Notes: generated from the sequence alone by a model not told the origin. A stretch of 64,000 nucleotides of DNA from Zarea fungicola (GCA_900169235.1 FWCC01000327.1:93130-157129), one strand, 5' to 3'; numbered from the stretch's first letter, positions 1 to 11,359 are shown. Numbers and translations: made by a program.

Positions 1-7
1 GCCGCTA

Positions 8-1780
8 TTATAGGCTATACTCATTCAGTAGCTTCTCAGATAGAATTTCTCCAATCAAATAAGCCACAGCTTGAAGATGACATTGTGGTAGAAAGGGCAG
101 TGCACTGGTATCTGCGACCCGCAAATTTTGAATGCCAAATATTTGAAAATCCTGATTCAGACAAGACATTCCGTCGTCTGACGTCCCCATTCTAACAGAA
201 CAGCCGTAGTGATATGCGGAGATGACAGACTCTTTAATATATTGGAGAATTGCTTCATCCGAGTCACTTAGCGGACCCATAGCCAACTGATGCACCCGAT
301 TTGAGAGAGATGAACGTTGTAGAACATCTTCAACCGCACGTACTAAGCAAATAGCATTTTGAACGTCGAAATTCGCCGAGAGATATTGAGGGTCCACGAG
401 CGGTTTGTCTTTGATTGATGCCGAGCGAAGTTTAATTGAGCCGACTGACTGGGTAGCCATTGGAAACGCACTAACCCTGAGATAAGTTTTAGATCCGTCA
501 GGTCCAAAGCTTGGGAGAACCGGACAAATTTCAGCGAGCGGCAGGCTTGAATCAGCTAGATGGCGTCGAGCGGTCGGTGGCAGTTCATTCATCGCCTCCG
601 AATTGGCAACACTTGTATCGCGAAGAAACACGATTGGCATAGGAGAATAAAAATTCTTCATAGGACCGGTTCCTGACTTCAAAAACTCTTGGCGGTGGCG
701 GGCGACAACTGCCTCGTCAAAAAGCCAATTGATGTTGTCACCCAGTGAGGGGTCTACCTCCCACAATAACGGAATGCATAAATGGTCCCGTAATGTCTGA
801 CCAACCGGTAGATTCTTGATACATTCGATGCCGACGGATTGTAGTATATCCTTCGGCCCTATTCCGGAAACCATCAGTAGCTGGGGAGTTCGGAGAGCGC
901 CCGCTGATACGACCACCTCCTTGCTTGCATAATCTATTAATATTAGAACCAATTGTCGTAGCCATGAACGTGTACAACGGATTCAACTCACAAACCGTCT
1001 CTCCCACTACAACTCCAGTGGCCCTTTCATCTTCCACCATTATTCGGCTGACTGCTGCGCCCGTCCGAATTTCCAGATTCGACGGAATATCGGTCAGATG
1101 GGCAGTGGCTGCGCTAACCCTCCAAGAGTCCCGGGTTGTAATCGGTACCACACCGACTCCGAGAGATTGACCGGAATTAACGTCTGGGTTGACAGCATGA
1201 CCGCTTTCAACAAAGGCGGAGAGAATGGGAGCAGCCTTTGCCAAATCATCACCGGAGAATTCAACCCGAACTTCCCCTGACCTCCCATGCCACGTCTCCG
1301 GCTGAGAATATTCATCAAGGACAGGCGAGATGTCAGACCCATAGTTCTCAAGCCGCTGCAGATGCTGACGTATTCTTGGCCAAGAAAAGGATTCGTCATC
1401 CACTAGACGGGCCCATTCGTTGTAATCGGCCTCATGCCCAACAGTCCACATTCCAACATTGATGGCCGAGCTTCCGCCAAGTGCTCTACCAGACGGGAGA
1501 GGAATCTCTCGGCCATTAAGATGGGGCTGCGGCGTGGACACCATCCCCGCATTCAATGGCGACGAGTCCAATGCAAGAGGCCATCTGTCAAAGCCAACTA
1601 ACCACTCATCTTCGAGATATTTCTCACCGGCCTCCAGTAACAATACGTTTGGTTTCGCTGGGCTGTTTGCCAATCTTTTGGCCACAGTAGCACCGGATGG
1701 GCCGCCTCGCGTGGAAGATTAGCTGTACCCGCACCTGTAAGAGCTATATACCTACTACCGATAATAATGAAATCGAACAT
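8..1780 (-). CDS. GMC-family FAD oxidoreductase (choline dehydrogenase-like), 3 exons
   Basis: FAD-dependent oxidoreductase of the glucose-methanol-choline family; the substrate (an alcohol) cannot be told from sequence. I read exons 1780-1756, 1705-992 and 933-8, giving about 554 aa, the usual family length. Intron 1 (1706-1755, donor GTAGGT) joins the N-terminus so that it reads FDFIIIGSGPSGATVAKRL, an intact GxGxxG dinucleotide-binding loop. Its acceptor GCGAG is weak. Intron 2 (934-991, donor GTGAGT) restores VVVGETVYYASKEVVVSAGA, the conserved GMC block before LRTPQLLMVSGIGP. The C-terminal region has YHYGCSVRMG, matching the catalytic-His/CRMG region, and LRVADTSALPFLPQCHLQA. No signal peptide is seen, so it is probably intracellular. 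Without splicing the gene would look like two overlapping frames; with these introns it appears intact. Confidence 0.87.
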
Positions 1781-2434
1781 CCTATAGGTAATAGGAGCTC
1801 GTTAAATGGAAATGTTTGCTATTTTTATATCGCGAGAATTTGGCGGGCTGCTGATTTTAAGAAATATCGTATGAAGGACGATATGCAGGTGGTGCTTTTA
1901 TCACAAAAAGCGATATCGCTGCATATTTGTGCTGCTAAGAGTGGAAATTCACCGGGCTGTACGGATGCGCCGGTAAGGCAGCGGTGAGAACCATAAGCTC
2001 TAACGGCTATCATGAGTATAAAGGCTATATTCCTTATTCCTCTGTATAGGAACTAGCATGCTTACTTGTACTATTTCGTCCCTAGGGGTCAACCTGTGGT
2101 TATAGACTAGCCTGAATCTAATGTGCTTCGCAAACTTTTGCGTTTAAATATCTATTTTGCCCCGTGGATGAATCTGACCCATGCGTAGCCGCCTAGTGCT
2201 ACCCCACGAAGTGGCGGGTGTTTACGTGTAGCTGAGCTTCAGTGACTGCCCGGGCCACCGGGCTGACTGGCTTCTTGAGCTGGCAACTATCAAGTCGCTA
2301 GTATACTAGGTACGGGAGTCTGTGTTATTAGCTAACTAAATGCATCATTGTACTGAGTTGAGATATCCTGAAGCATAAAACGCAGAAATGGAACGCTCGA
2401 GAAACGAAAAAATGACAATGAAAACGGTTGCCCC
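1781..2434. other. Intergenic, no gene seen
   Basis: 654 bp between two minus-strand genes. It holds the 5' flank of the GMC gene and the 3' flank of the quinone oxidoreductase. Short open frames occur on both strands, but none resembles a known protein or has convincing splice signals. Confidence 0.6.
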
Positions 2435-3698
2435 TCAGGTCTGATCGTCTCCAATGTCCGGATTCACCTTGACAAGAACTTTACCCCTAGCATGCAATCC
2501 GCCAAGATGCCCATACGCAGCCTGCGCATCCTCAAATTTCCACACACTGTCCCGAACCACCCTAACTTGACCTGCGCCGAGCATCTCCACGATGCGCTGC
2601 CTGTCTTGCAGGGTCGGCTCCATCATGGACACGCCGCGCCAGAGCCGGCCGACGCCCCCGAGCCAGGTGCTGACAGGCCACCACTCGTTGAGCTTCATCT
2701 GCCACACCGCGCGCAAGAAGTTGGGCACGGAAAAGTTGGGTGGCTTGATGCCCACGGAAGAGTAGGCGCCTGTGGGGATGAGGTAGGCTGGTGAGCCGAG
2801 GTAGAGCGACTGGTGGCCCAAGGTGTCGATGATGGTGTCGAACGGCTTGCTGCCAAAGACGTCTTTGAGATATGCTGGCAAGTTGTCGTGCTTTGTATAA
2901 TCAATGACCTGTGTTGCTATGTCAGTATACACCTCTTCGCTTTTTTTTCTGAAGCAAAGGAGAGGAGCCAAAATTTGGATCATCGATAATCAGGAGTGGA
3001 AGAAATCTTACCTCGTTGGCGCCCAGGCTCTTTACCATTTCGACATTCTTTCCGCTGCAAATTCCAACCACATGGCCCGAATCGCCAACAATATTCCGCA
3101 CCATCTGCACCACCATGGTACCAATGCCGCCGCTCGCTGCATTCACCAGTACCCGGTCGCCCTCCTTGGCGCCCGACTCAAGCACCTGCTGCCGCGCCGT
3201 CATGCCCGCGAGCAGACACCCCGCCGCATCGCCAAAGCTCACGCTCTCCGGCTTGTGCGCGACATACTTGGCCGGAATCGCAATGTACTCGGCCAGCGCG
3301 CCCGTCCCCGTCGCCAGCGAATGGCTGGCCGGCAGCATCGCGACGACCTTGTCGCCCTTGTTGAAGCGAAACGATGATGATGCCGCGGAACCAGATTCCG
3401 GCTCGGGATGCCACACATCCTCCACGACGCCGGACAGATCCATTTCGGGGATGCACGTCTTGGTGCGAATGCGCTGTGGAATCAGCGTCATCTGGAAAAT
3501 GGCACCGACGTTGAGCCCGGCAAAGGCCGTTTTGATGAGCACCCATTCCTCGGGCGCGGGTGCGTCGCGCGGCAGAGGCAGCTTTGGAGGCAGCGACGGC
3601 TTCTCGCGCGTGGTGAATTGCAGCACTTTGGAGGGATCGCCGCGGTCTGAGAAGACCCAGGCTCGCATGGTCTCGGGTTGTGTTGTTACTTCCGCCAT
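2435..3698 (-). CDS. MDR-family NAD(P)H:quinone oxidoreductase / zinc-type alcohol dehydrogenase-like protein, 2 exons
   Basis: Medium-chain dehydrogenase/reductase, probably reducing quinones or enones with NADPH. Exons are 3698-3012 and 2908-2435; the intron (2909-3011) has donor GTAAGA and acceptor CACAG and joins SLGANE to VIDYTKHD, giving 386 aa. The N-terminal GroES-like half contains PEMDLSGVVEDV, then FNKGDKVVAML and GALAEYIAIPAKYVAHKP. The Rossmann half contains VNAASGGIGTMVVQMVRN, the AAxGGVG-type NADPH loop of the quinone-oxidoreductase branch. The Cys/His zinc ligands of true alcohol dehydrogenases are not evident, so a zinc-free reductase is likeliest. No targeting peptide is obvious. 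Substrate unknown. Confidence 0.88.
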
Positions 3699-5063
3699 TC
3701 TGTGTCAATAAACTATTCTGAAAGCTGCGTCCAGGTGTATACGTCAATGAAAGTATCGTGCGATGACCCGAGTCGTCTTTTATGAGTCTGTAGCTTCGAT
3801 GTGGTGGAGAAAGCGGCTGAAGGCTGCCTTGCTGGAGGTAGCTTTGCTGGATTTTCACGATCTGGCCTTTTTCACGCGCCACAGCTTGCGACTGGGCGAT
3901 ACGAAAATGTGTCAAATACTTTAATTCAGCCCGCTGGGCGCTTTCAGCTTTCAATTTAGCTTGTCCGATTGGGCATGTTGCTCCGGGTGGGCCAAGGCGC
4001 AGCTTCAAAACAAGCAATGCCAAGCCAAGACTAAATTAGTTATAGCTTGGAGTCATATGAACCCTGCCGACAGCAAAAAGACCCTTTGCACTAGGACGTT
4101 CGCAGCTGGAATGCGAGGCCGGGCATGTGGCTGGAAACTACCCTATTCTACTCGCCTGGCTCCTCAGTATTTCTATTTGTATCAATCACAATAAATCTCA
4201 AGCCAGTACGGCCACTACTACCTTGCAACCAAACTAAAGAGCCAAAAAGAAGAACCCAAGTGCGGGTGGGAGCTGGCACCCTGCAGGGGAACCACGGCCA
4301 CGATCACAGTTCCCACTTACTTGGGCAGCAGTGGAGCATATAACGGCAAAATGCATTATGAGAGTTGACAACATTGTCTGATTACCGAATGCTACGGGCA
4401 CTTGCCGAAACTTTCATGGGGCCAATCACCGACTTCTATGGCGCAAATTGCCGAGGGCTAGTTGTACCCAGTCTGCTGGCTCATAATAATCACCTTCCAA
4501 AGGTCTTCCACTAGCCATACAGGTTTTACTTGTATAACAGGTCAAGTATACAACTATAGCTTAGCTCAAGTCAAAGTAATAATCTACTTCTTAAGAAGAG
4601 TCCGGGCTGTCATCAGGTAGTTATACTATAGCTCAATATTATTAATAAGAGAACGGGTAACTATCAATAGTAATTTTTATTTTTTTATTTTGTTTTATTT
4701 CATAAGTTGAGATTCTTACATGCTTTCGCTGGCTAGGGGGAAATCGAGTAGGATTATTACAGGACGATACGTACATTTTCCTCTGCATGAGAGCCGAACG
4801 GCATCAGCCCAAGTGGTCAATGTCAGATGTGCAGTAACTCGATTTCTTTTCTAGCTATTAACGAGGAGTTCCTCCTATATGCTATGGACTTTACAAGGAA
4901 AAAAGAAATAGAGTAACCATCTTTTGCAAGGTACCTCTGGAATCTGAGGTTCGCTGCCGTCGGTCAATGAGTTGGTCGACGGAGCTTTACATCCAGGCAT
5001 CGAAGTCTTCGTAGCTCAATCAGCTACTCCATCGGCCGCCGAATCAGTTACCGTAGTGTAGCT
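3699..5063. other. Intergenic, no gene seen
   Basis: About 1.4 kb, becoming AT-rich from about 4500. Overlapping open frames near 3700-4340 have no recognisable domain; the one reaching into 3178 is a shadow of the quinone oxidoreductase gene. Nothing else supported. Confidence 0.55.
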
Positions 5064-6296
5064 TTACAATTGTGACCAGACAGTGTACCCAGCCCAGTTA
5101 TTATACTTGTCGCATCTGACATGCGAGGAACCGGCGCTGCAGCCAAACTGGGAAACTCTGTTACCAGGAGCACCCATATAGTTGGGGCCTTGCCGACCGC
5201 CGCAAACAATGCCGCAAGCACCGTGGTTAATGCAATCTGTTTTATAGGCATATCCGTAACCGTTGAGATTTTGGAACCAGACCTGTCCAACACTATTTCC
5301 CGGTACGTTGCATCCGTAGGTGTTGGAGTTGCTGTACGCCTCCGTAATCGAAAACCCAAAGTTGGGGAATATGGGGATAATCTTGGATCCGTCCCAACCA
5401 AAGCTTTGAGCGAATGACATGGAGTAGCCGTATGTGAAGCTCACACTACCACCGTTGGGGCTGAGGCCAGTGTAAAGACAGTTTGAAATGGGCAGCCAGC
5501 TGCCCCAGTTGGACCAGGCACCATCAATCGAATAACTGCTGTAAGAGGAGGTGGGACAAAACTGGCGGCTATGAAGTTTGTTCTCGTCCTCTATCTTGAC
5601 GGTCGACGTATCTACAATCGAATTGCTATCCTCGAGATAGACAAACTCGGGAAGCGTCGCGTTGCTCATGATCAGTTGGTGGAAGCTCGTGCCGTTGTAT
5701 GTTGGGAAATTGATGGAGTTTTTCACGGCCTCTGCATCACTCCAGTCCAATCCTGGCCCGACACTGTATTCGGATTCCTGGCCGCGTGCCTTGACGGATG
5801 GCTTCTCGCAGGGCTTGAGCACACCAGAACATGCCGCATCGCCATACACGGCCAGAGTAAGGCTGTGGGCTCCGCCAAGGGTGTTGACAAACTCGGCAGT
5901 GATGATGGACTCGTTTCGGCCATGATCTCCAACTACGAGCATGTCGTTGATGAGCTTGCTCCAAACTCCCGCACTCAATACTTCAGAGTGGACAAAGTCC
6001 TCTGAGAAGCTTCCGGACAAGGTGTAATCACTTCCACCAACTGAGTGGGAGCTCAGTTTGATGTCTCCACTCGCCTTCTTCTCCTGGATGGCTTGAGCAA
6101 GTTCAGCACCAAAGTGGTTTGAAATGTCGGCAAACACACTGCTATCCCACGTGCCGCTGCATCCACAGTTCTTCTCAGTCGCCACGTTCTTGGTGAGAAG
6201 CTTGCTCTGGCCATTCTTGCCGTAGAAGAGTTCCGTACCCTGCGCCGAGGCGGTTGCGGCGAGGCCGATCAGCTGCAAGGCCAAAGAGATGTACAT
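5064..6296 (-). CDS. Secreted protein of unknown function, 410 aa, Cys-rich C-terminal domain
   Basis: One uninterrupted exon starting at ATG 6296. The first about 19 residues (MYISLALQLIGLAATASAQG) are a classical signal peptide, so the product is probably secreted. The N-terminal half (about 20-245) has a CGCSGTWDSSVF stretch and two cysteines in GDAACSGVLKPCEKP. After a possible processing site near residue 245 (KLHSRQFCP) comes a Tyr/Ser/Gly/Asn-rich domain of about 165 residues with eight or so cysteines (SNCLYTGLSPNGGS, CINHGACGIVCGG, FGCSAGSSHVRC), suggesting a disulfide-stabilised extracellular fold. I do not recognise the family. The 3' flank is AT-rich. It could be an effector or a cell-wall protein; the sequence does not decide. 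Confidence 0.8.
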   Translation of the reverse strand: MYISLALQLIGLAATASAQGTELFYGKNGQSKLLTKNVATEKNCGCSGTWDSSVFADISNHFGAELAQAIQEKKASGDIKLSSHSVGGSDYTLSGSFSEDFVHSEVLSAGVWSKLINDMLVVGDHGRNESIITAEFVNTLGGAHSLTLAVYGDAACSGVLKPCEKPSVKARGQESEYSVGPGLDWSDAEAVKNSINFPTYNGTSFHQLIMSNATLPEFVYLEDSNSIVDTSTVKIEDENKLHSRQFCPTSSYSSYSIDGAWSNWGSWLPISNCLYTGLSPNGGSVSFTYGYSMSFAQSFGWDGSKIIPIFPNFGFSITEAYSNSNTYGCNVPGNSVGQVWFQNLNGYGYAYKTDCINHGACGIVCGGRQGPNYMGAPGNRVSQFGCSAGSSHVRCDKYNNWAGYTVWSQL

Positions 6297-8009
6297 GATG
6301 AGAATGGTCCGGAAGTTGCTAGACTTGGTGTCAGAATCTGTAGAGTAGAGCTGGTTTGGCTTGTAATACCTAGCTAAGAGACAGATTGATACCCTAGTAA
6401 TCAGGCAAGTATACCCAGACAGTGAAAGCTGTGTGTCTGATGAACTGAGCTCAACTCAACCTCAAGACGGGGACCCTGTACCATTTAAATACCAGAGCAG
6501 TGGATAAAGCAGAGCGTCTGAATGAGTTTTGAATCTCCCGAACCCAACATAACTGGGAATCATTAACGGTGTGGTTAGAAAACTAACATCACACATGATG
6601 GCATCCGCTTCAGCTGCTTATCTTACATGGCGGTGTAACCAGTAACATATCCATATTTCTAAGCCTACAATTAAACTCAACGCTAAGAAGTCTACTAAAC
6701 CCAGTCCACACTCTGAACTAGAAGTTCTAGGTATAGTACCTTGATTATTCTATGGGGTAATAAGATGATGTCAAAGGAAGCTAATACTATAATTGTTTGC
6801 TGAGCATGGTGACTCTTGTTGCAGGGCAGGGACAGTTCTAAGCCTACTTGCGGAGTAGTGCTTACGGCAATAGTGCAGCCACCTGGCACTCGGGATATTA
6901 CGGTTTTAAGGTTCGAGGGAACAATGCCCCTGGCAGATTTCACGCGCCGCCACAGTTTGCCCGGGTAACTATGTAGGCGGAACTTGCAGGCGGTGATTTA
7001 CGGGTCCAAGTCCGCATATTTGAATATTTGAGCCCAAGAGGTATGAGCGGGGTGGTCCATATGATACGCCTCGTGCCATTAGTGCGGGATGAGCGGGAGC
7101 CCAAGTGCATCGTGACAGGGTCCTGCGTAGCAGATTGTCGAGCTAGAAACTGATTTGTACATGTTGTTTGTTCTCTCCGACGTTCTAGTCTGGTGGAGAT
7201 CAATTCTCGACGCTTACACCTTGTGCCTGTTTGGGAACTAGCGCGCGAGGTGTCCCTAGGGTTAATCCACCTGCAAACTGGAAAACGGTCCAGGGAAGTC
7301 GCAGATCTTGGTAGGAACGCCACAGAACTCGTGTTGGTGGACCTTGGACTTTGTCGAATCAAAGCTGGCTGATTTGGGTGCCCTACTCTACCATGTTAGC
7401 CGATGGTGTAATCGACCATTACACAGCCCATAGCTGTCCAGCAATCGATGCTTCCGCCCTGGAGGTTCAACTGCCGGCTCGTTGAAAACGCTAGAAAAAG
7501 AGGGGGGAAAGTAAGAGAACTAAACCGTTTACGCACGCGGGGAATTTTCTAACCCAGATAGCGTGGCACGTTGGCAGGGGCGTTGAAAGAGCATACCTCC
7601 AACGCTTCGAGTCCACGCTTCTAGAACTCGATTGCGTCCAGTCAATGCCAGGAGCCAGTGGGGTTACATGGTTCCCGACAGGGAACGATGTTGTCCAGTC
7701 AGATCGCAATCCATGTGGTGGACGCCCGGCCAATGTGACTGCAAGTGTGCCAAGAAACTAAGCTTCCCTTTTTTTTCCTCAGAAATGAATAGTAGTGTGC
7801 CTGTCAGCCGTAACAATGCTATTTGACATTTAACGGACCATGATGGCTCGGCAGTTTGTGAGCCACAGCCTGTTCGGAGTTTCCAACAGTATTCTCTGAC
7901 GTACTCCGTACTCTTCGGCAAACTAATATCGCGACACAATAATATGGGACCCGCCAGCGGGGCACATTACACAGTATTCATTGTGGCTCACTGGCTATTC
8001 AAGGCATGG
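6297..8009. other. Intergenic, no gene seen
   Basis: The 5' flank of the secreted-protein gene, then about 1.4 kb of diverged sequence with many stops in all frames. Short frames around 6695-7733 show no domain, signal peptide or splice structure. It could be old, mutated repeat DNA. Confidence 0.5.
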
Positions 8010-8483
8010 TTAGAGGTCACAGCTCCCGGAAAGGATGTAACCGTAGCTCTCCAATGGGAAGTAATCGGCGGTGTCACCGAGTCGCCTTGCAGGCGGCGTG
8101 TCGCAGTTCGGACACAATGCAATATTCGGCCTCGTCACGCCAAGGCCAATGTAGCAGCACACGGCTGTCTGTAGATCAGAAGCTGCCAATCGAGAAATCT
8201 TCTTTACAAGGCACTGAGCTCTATGCGACCGACCCCGATAGCCGCACTTATGGAAGTCGAAAATCGATTTGTTTATCTGCAACATGAGGTTTCCAATGGG
8301 ATAAATTGACCTTGCATCAAAATGATCGCTCGGATTGCTTAGAGCAGTGCCTGGCCAATCTTCCTTCTTCGTCGTTGGAATTAGAATTTCCCAAGTGAAG
8401 TCTGAAATGGCTTTTTTTAAAACTCGCCATGTTCCTACGAATGTTGCAATGGCTGACCTTGAACACCACGGTTCCACGGACAC
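8010..8483 (-). CDS. Doubtful open frame, 157 aa, possibly a coding remnant
   Basis: An open frame whose C-terminal half has protein-like composition and seven cysteines (FDFHKCGYRGRSHRAQC, AVCCYIGLG, LCPNCDTPPARRLGD). I recognise no family. The N-terminal part looks less coding-like, and splice sites for an upstream exon were not convincing. It sits next to diverged repeats, so it may be a decayed gene or chance. The plus-strand frame over 8006-8287 is a competing but less plausible reading. Confidence 0.22.
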   Translation of the reverse strand: MSVEPWCSRSAIATFVGTWRVLKKAISDFTWEILIPTTKKEDWPGTALSNPSDHFDARSIYPIGNLMLQINKSIFDFHKCGYRGRSHRAQCLVKKISRLAASDLQTAVCCYIGLGVTRPNIALCPNCDTPPARRLGDTADYFPLESYGYILSGSCDL

Positions 8484-8528
8484 TTAGATCCACATTGTCA
8501 CAAAACATTAGGTTGGCACTATATATAC

Positions 8529-8568
8529 GCTATTATGCCTACTATTATTGCTAGAATCGCTTCAATAG
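8529..8568. repeat. Dispersed repeat fragment shared with 48767-48806
   Basis: Over the first 33 bases the two copies differ at four positions, all transitions, with this copy carrying T or A where the other carries C or G. Three of the four are TG to TA, the dinucleotide change expected from repeat-induced point mutation on one strand. Confidence 0.5.
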
Positions 8569-8614
8569 CCTAAACCTTTTGCTCCGTAGCCTGACGGCAT
8601 AGGCATTCGTCACA

Positions 8615-8676
8615 GCTACTATACCTGGCTGCCTTGGCCTAATGCGCCTTACTTGATTTCTTTATTTGTAATATAT
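8615..8676. repeat. Direct repeat, copy 1 (partner 8734-8795)
   Basis: A 62-bp unit shared with 8734-8795. The core CCTAATGCGCCTTACTTG is identical in both and the flanks differ mostly by transitions. The spacing of 119 bp suggests an old tandem duplication. Confidence 0.65.
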
Positions 8677-8733
8677 AACCCTTCCCTCTATTCCATATAG
8701 TGTACGCTGCCTTTCTTTGTGCTATGCCCTTAG

Positions 8734-8795
8734 GTCGCTGTACCTAGCCGTCTTAGCCTAATGCGCCTTACTTGGCTTCTTCGTTTATAATATAT
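8734..8795. repeat. Direct repeat, copy 2 (partner 8615-8676)
   Basis: Second copy of the 62-bp unit. Both copies end in an AT-rich AATATAT run. Confidence 0.65.
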
Positions 8796-8985
8796 TGTCG
8801 CCAGTTTATCTACTAATATAGCGGCAAAAGGGTTAGGGTTTGAGAGGTGGAAGATTGTCGACAAACACAGCTGTCGTCCGCCGGCCGTTTGTGCAAATTA
8901 ACTCAACGGGAGAGGATACCCACGTGATATAACAACTAATAATTTTCTTTTGAATTTATCATAATTTATCAGTAATTAATATCTT

Positions 8986-9053
8986 GCTTGGAGAAGGGCT
9001 GTTTAAGGTCACCAACCACGTGGGGCCATTAGAGGCCAGCATGTAGATTTCCA
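8986..9053. repeat. Direct repeat, copy 1 (partner 9371-9436)
   Basis: About 68 bp matching 9371-9436, sharing GAGGCCAGCATGTAG and TGGGGCCATT. Differences are chiefly C/T and A/G plus a short indel. The purpose is unknown; it may be part of a mobile-element remnant. Confidence 0.6.
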
Positions 9054-9370
9054 AAAATTACACTCAAGTCTACCTCTGCGAGTCCGCTCAATTCGTAGTG
9101 TCCGATTCCTACCAGTCGAGGAGGCATCATAGACTGGTAGAGAAATAAGATGGACATTATAAAAAGCAATTAGTTTTCCTATCCTGGCCTCATTATAAGA
9201 GGTGTATCTGTAGGATCGGCCGAGTGACTGCTATTGCAGTATTCGTATGGCGAGGCGCCATGCTTCCATCGGGTGATAATTTTTCATGGGTTATGAGGTT
9301 CTTTGCAACTTTTGTTGATACTTGTGTTGAATTTATCTATCTAAAAAAAAAAAGCACTTATCACACACTA

Positions 9371-9436
9371 GTGCTGGAGAAGGGTTGTTCAAGGTCAACC
9401 ACATGGGGCCATTGGAGGCCAGCATGTAGCTTTCCA
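9371..9436. repeat. Direct repeat, copy 2 (partner 8986-9053)
   Basis: Second copy of the repeat. Between the copies lies a 9-bp inverted repeat (CTACCAGTC at 9109-9117, GACTGGTAG at 9132-9140) with a 14-nt loop. Confidence 0.6.
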
Positions 9437-9524
9437 CACACCAAATGGTGCTGGCACCAGGCGATGCCACCAACATTGGCGGTTGATTAACCATGACCTG
9501 TCACACGTCCCACCACAAGCCCCT

Positions 9525-10134
9525 CTATGAACATCCACCAGGGCGGTTTGACAAGCACTGCGTTGTACAAGTCCTTCCGATGAGGGTATTTCTCGTGAGT
9601 CCAGAAACATAGTGGTTTATACGGGTTGAAACGCAATGATCAAAGGTCTTTTCAGCTGCGTCAACCAATTCTCCCCTTACCGCATTGACAACCGGATTTG
9701 CCCAGCTGATACAACAGACTCCACAGCAATCGGCGCGGCAAATTGACCTGGGTGAGGCTGGTATGGTAATACCAGATTCATAAATGTCGCCGATGAGGAG
9801 ATTGCAGTGATCCTCGGGAGCAAAGTGTGAGCGGCCGCACTCGACGTCGTTGGTGCCACAACTACGTTCTGTTATCTGATGGTCCTCTGGCACAGAATCA
9901 TCATCACCGTATCTATATTCTGGTTAGCCATCTACTCAGACAGGTGCTATTTCAAACCACCTACACGGTGAGCGTGACGGTGTTATTATCCGTTTGGCTA
10001 ATGATCTGGTGCTGAAGAATGACGAGTCCCTCAGGAGTGTCTGGTAGGGCAGAGAGAGTGTTGTTCACGCTCTCGCCGCTGTCAGCCAAAACAGTGCCCA
10101 ACAGGCATGTTAACAAGAGCGTCGGATACAACAT
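9525..10134 (-). CDS. Small secreted cysteine-rich protein, paralogue A, 2 exons
   Basis: Exons 10134-9965 and 9912-9525 (intron 9913-9964, donor GTAGGT, acceptor ATATAG, phase 2) give 185 aa. The start MLYPTLLLTCLLGTVLADSG is a signal peptide. The mature part has a dense cysteine pattern: SCGTNDVECG, DHC, ICRADCCGVCCISW, DHC, TCTTQCLSNRPGGCS. The gene at 11360-11960 is a clear paralogue: both share PxSPRSIC, CCISWxN, SGLTRNTxxG and QCLSNRPxGCS, and both have one phase-2 intron just before a YG motif. The two are transcribed away from each other. I do not recognise the family; an extracellular effector-like or antimicrobial role is possible but unproven. Confidence 0.82.
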
Positions 10135-11359
10135 GGCGAGAAGGAGAAGATGGCGTTTGCAGGAATGGTGCCAGGCGTTGTGAGAGGTTAGGAAAAGCTC
10201 TAATAACTTGGAGGATTAGGCACCATATTATACTGTCATCATTTTGGTATTTGTTGCCTGCTTCTCTAGCATCCGACGTCCCGGATATGCAGGGCGCATT
10301 CTGGGGAGCATAGGGGTCCTATTTTACGCCATTAGGCTTAGCTTTAACAAGGTGCTCGGCGAATGAACCGAACCGCGAATTCAACTCACGCCACGCTGAC
10401 GCCTCGCTGACTCGCTATGCTGCAAGATGGCGTGCGTGCGTGGAGCATTTGACCGCGAAGCTTATTAACCCGGGACCGTTGAATAAGAAACTGTAGTCGC
10501 TAAAAGGCGGCCGGAACATACCGACTTCGGGGAACTAAACTTTAAAAGCGTAAGATGACCATGTCTTCAGCGTTGGCCGCACCGTGGCCTTTGTTGTCAA
10601 CTTCACTGCTCTTATTCTGCTTGATTCTATGCTGAGTTTGGCCACAGAAGAATATTGCGCTGCGCAATGGAGAGACTCTGGGAGGCCTCATCAAGGTGTT
10701 TGTCGAATTTATCAAAGCATGTCCAAAGTATGTCCAAAGCGGGGGCAGTTTTCGCCATATAAAAGCGCCATGTAATCAAAATTGGAAACGGAACATCCGG
10801 ACAAAATAGTATGATAAAAGTCTGACTCATGTAACTAACTGCATTGGCATTATTGACTCGGTTATTGCTCAATTACCGAAACTATCTACTTACAACATCC
10901 GGTGAAATCGTTGAGGCACGCGCCCACCGCCATCTTCCGCTTCGACCCGATAAATAAAGAGGTTCCTTCTTATTAATGATTCTCATTTAGGCTAATAGAA
11001 GTCCTGTTGGCACGACAAGTTGCCAGTTGTCGCCCATCTCAACCAAACTCCAAAGCGGACATTGGCGGACTCACCTCGGCTTACAAGTTGCCGAACCCTG
11101 ATAGAGCATTTATAATTACCATGGTTCTTGAGGCGTATGTTATTTTTTAGTGCTTATGTTGCTTACATATTGAGTCTTACATAGTGCCAGCCTTCTTCTC
11201 CATTTACCGATTTTTCAACCGCGCACACCTACCTATCAAAGGCAACGACCAACAGTCAGCTATATAGAACGGAAAGCAATTCTTTCAAGCTCAAAAGTCC
11301 TATGCCACTATCTCAAGTTCAACGCTTTCATTCAGCAAGGCTTTATACTTTTATTCATC
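10135..11359. promoter_or_regulatory. 1.2-kb divergent intergenic region between the two Cys-rich paralogues
   Basis: The upstream regions of both paralogues meet here, so their promoters lie within it. TATA-like sequences occur shortly upstream of paralogue B (CTATATAGAA near 11260). Short open frames at 10107-10872 show no recognisable protein. Confidence 0.4.

Noticed and set aside
1598..1780. Separate 60-aa gene upstream of the GMC oxidoreductase
   Set aside because: Its first residues FDFIIIG are the start of the FAD-binding loop; a 50-nt intron joins it to the main frame.
3178..4023. 281-aa minus-strand frame overlapping the quinone oxidoreductase 5' end
   Set aside because: Shifted frame of the real first exon plus upstream DNA; the MDR motifs are all in the other frame.
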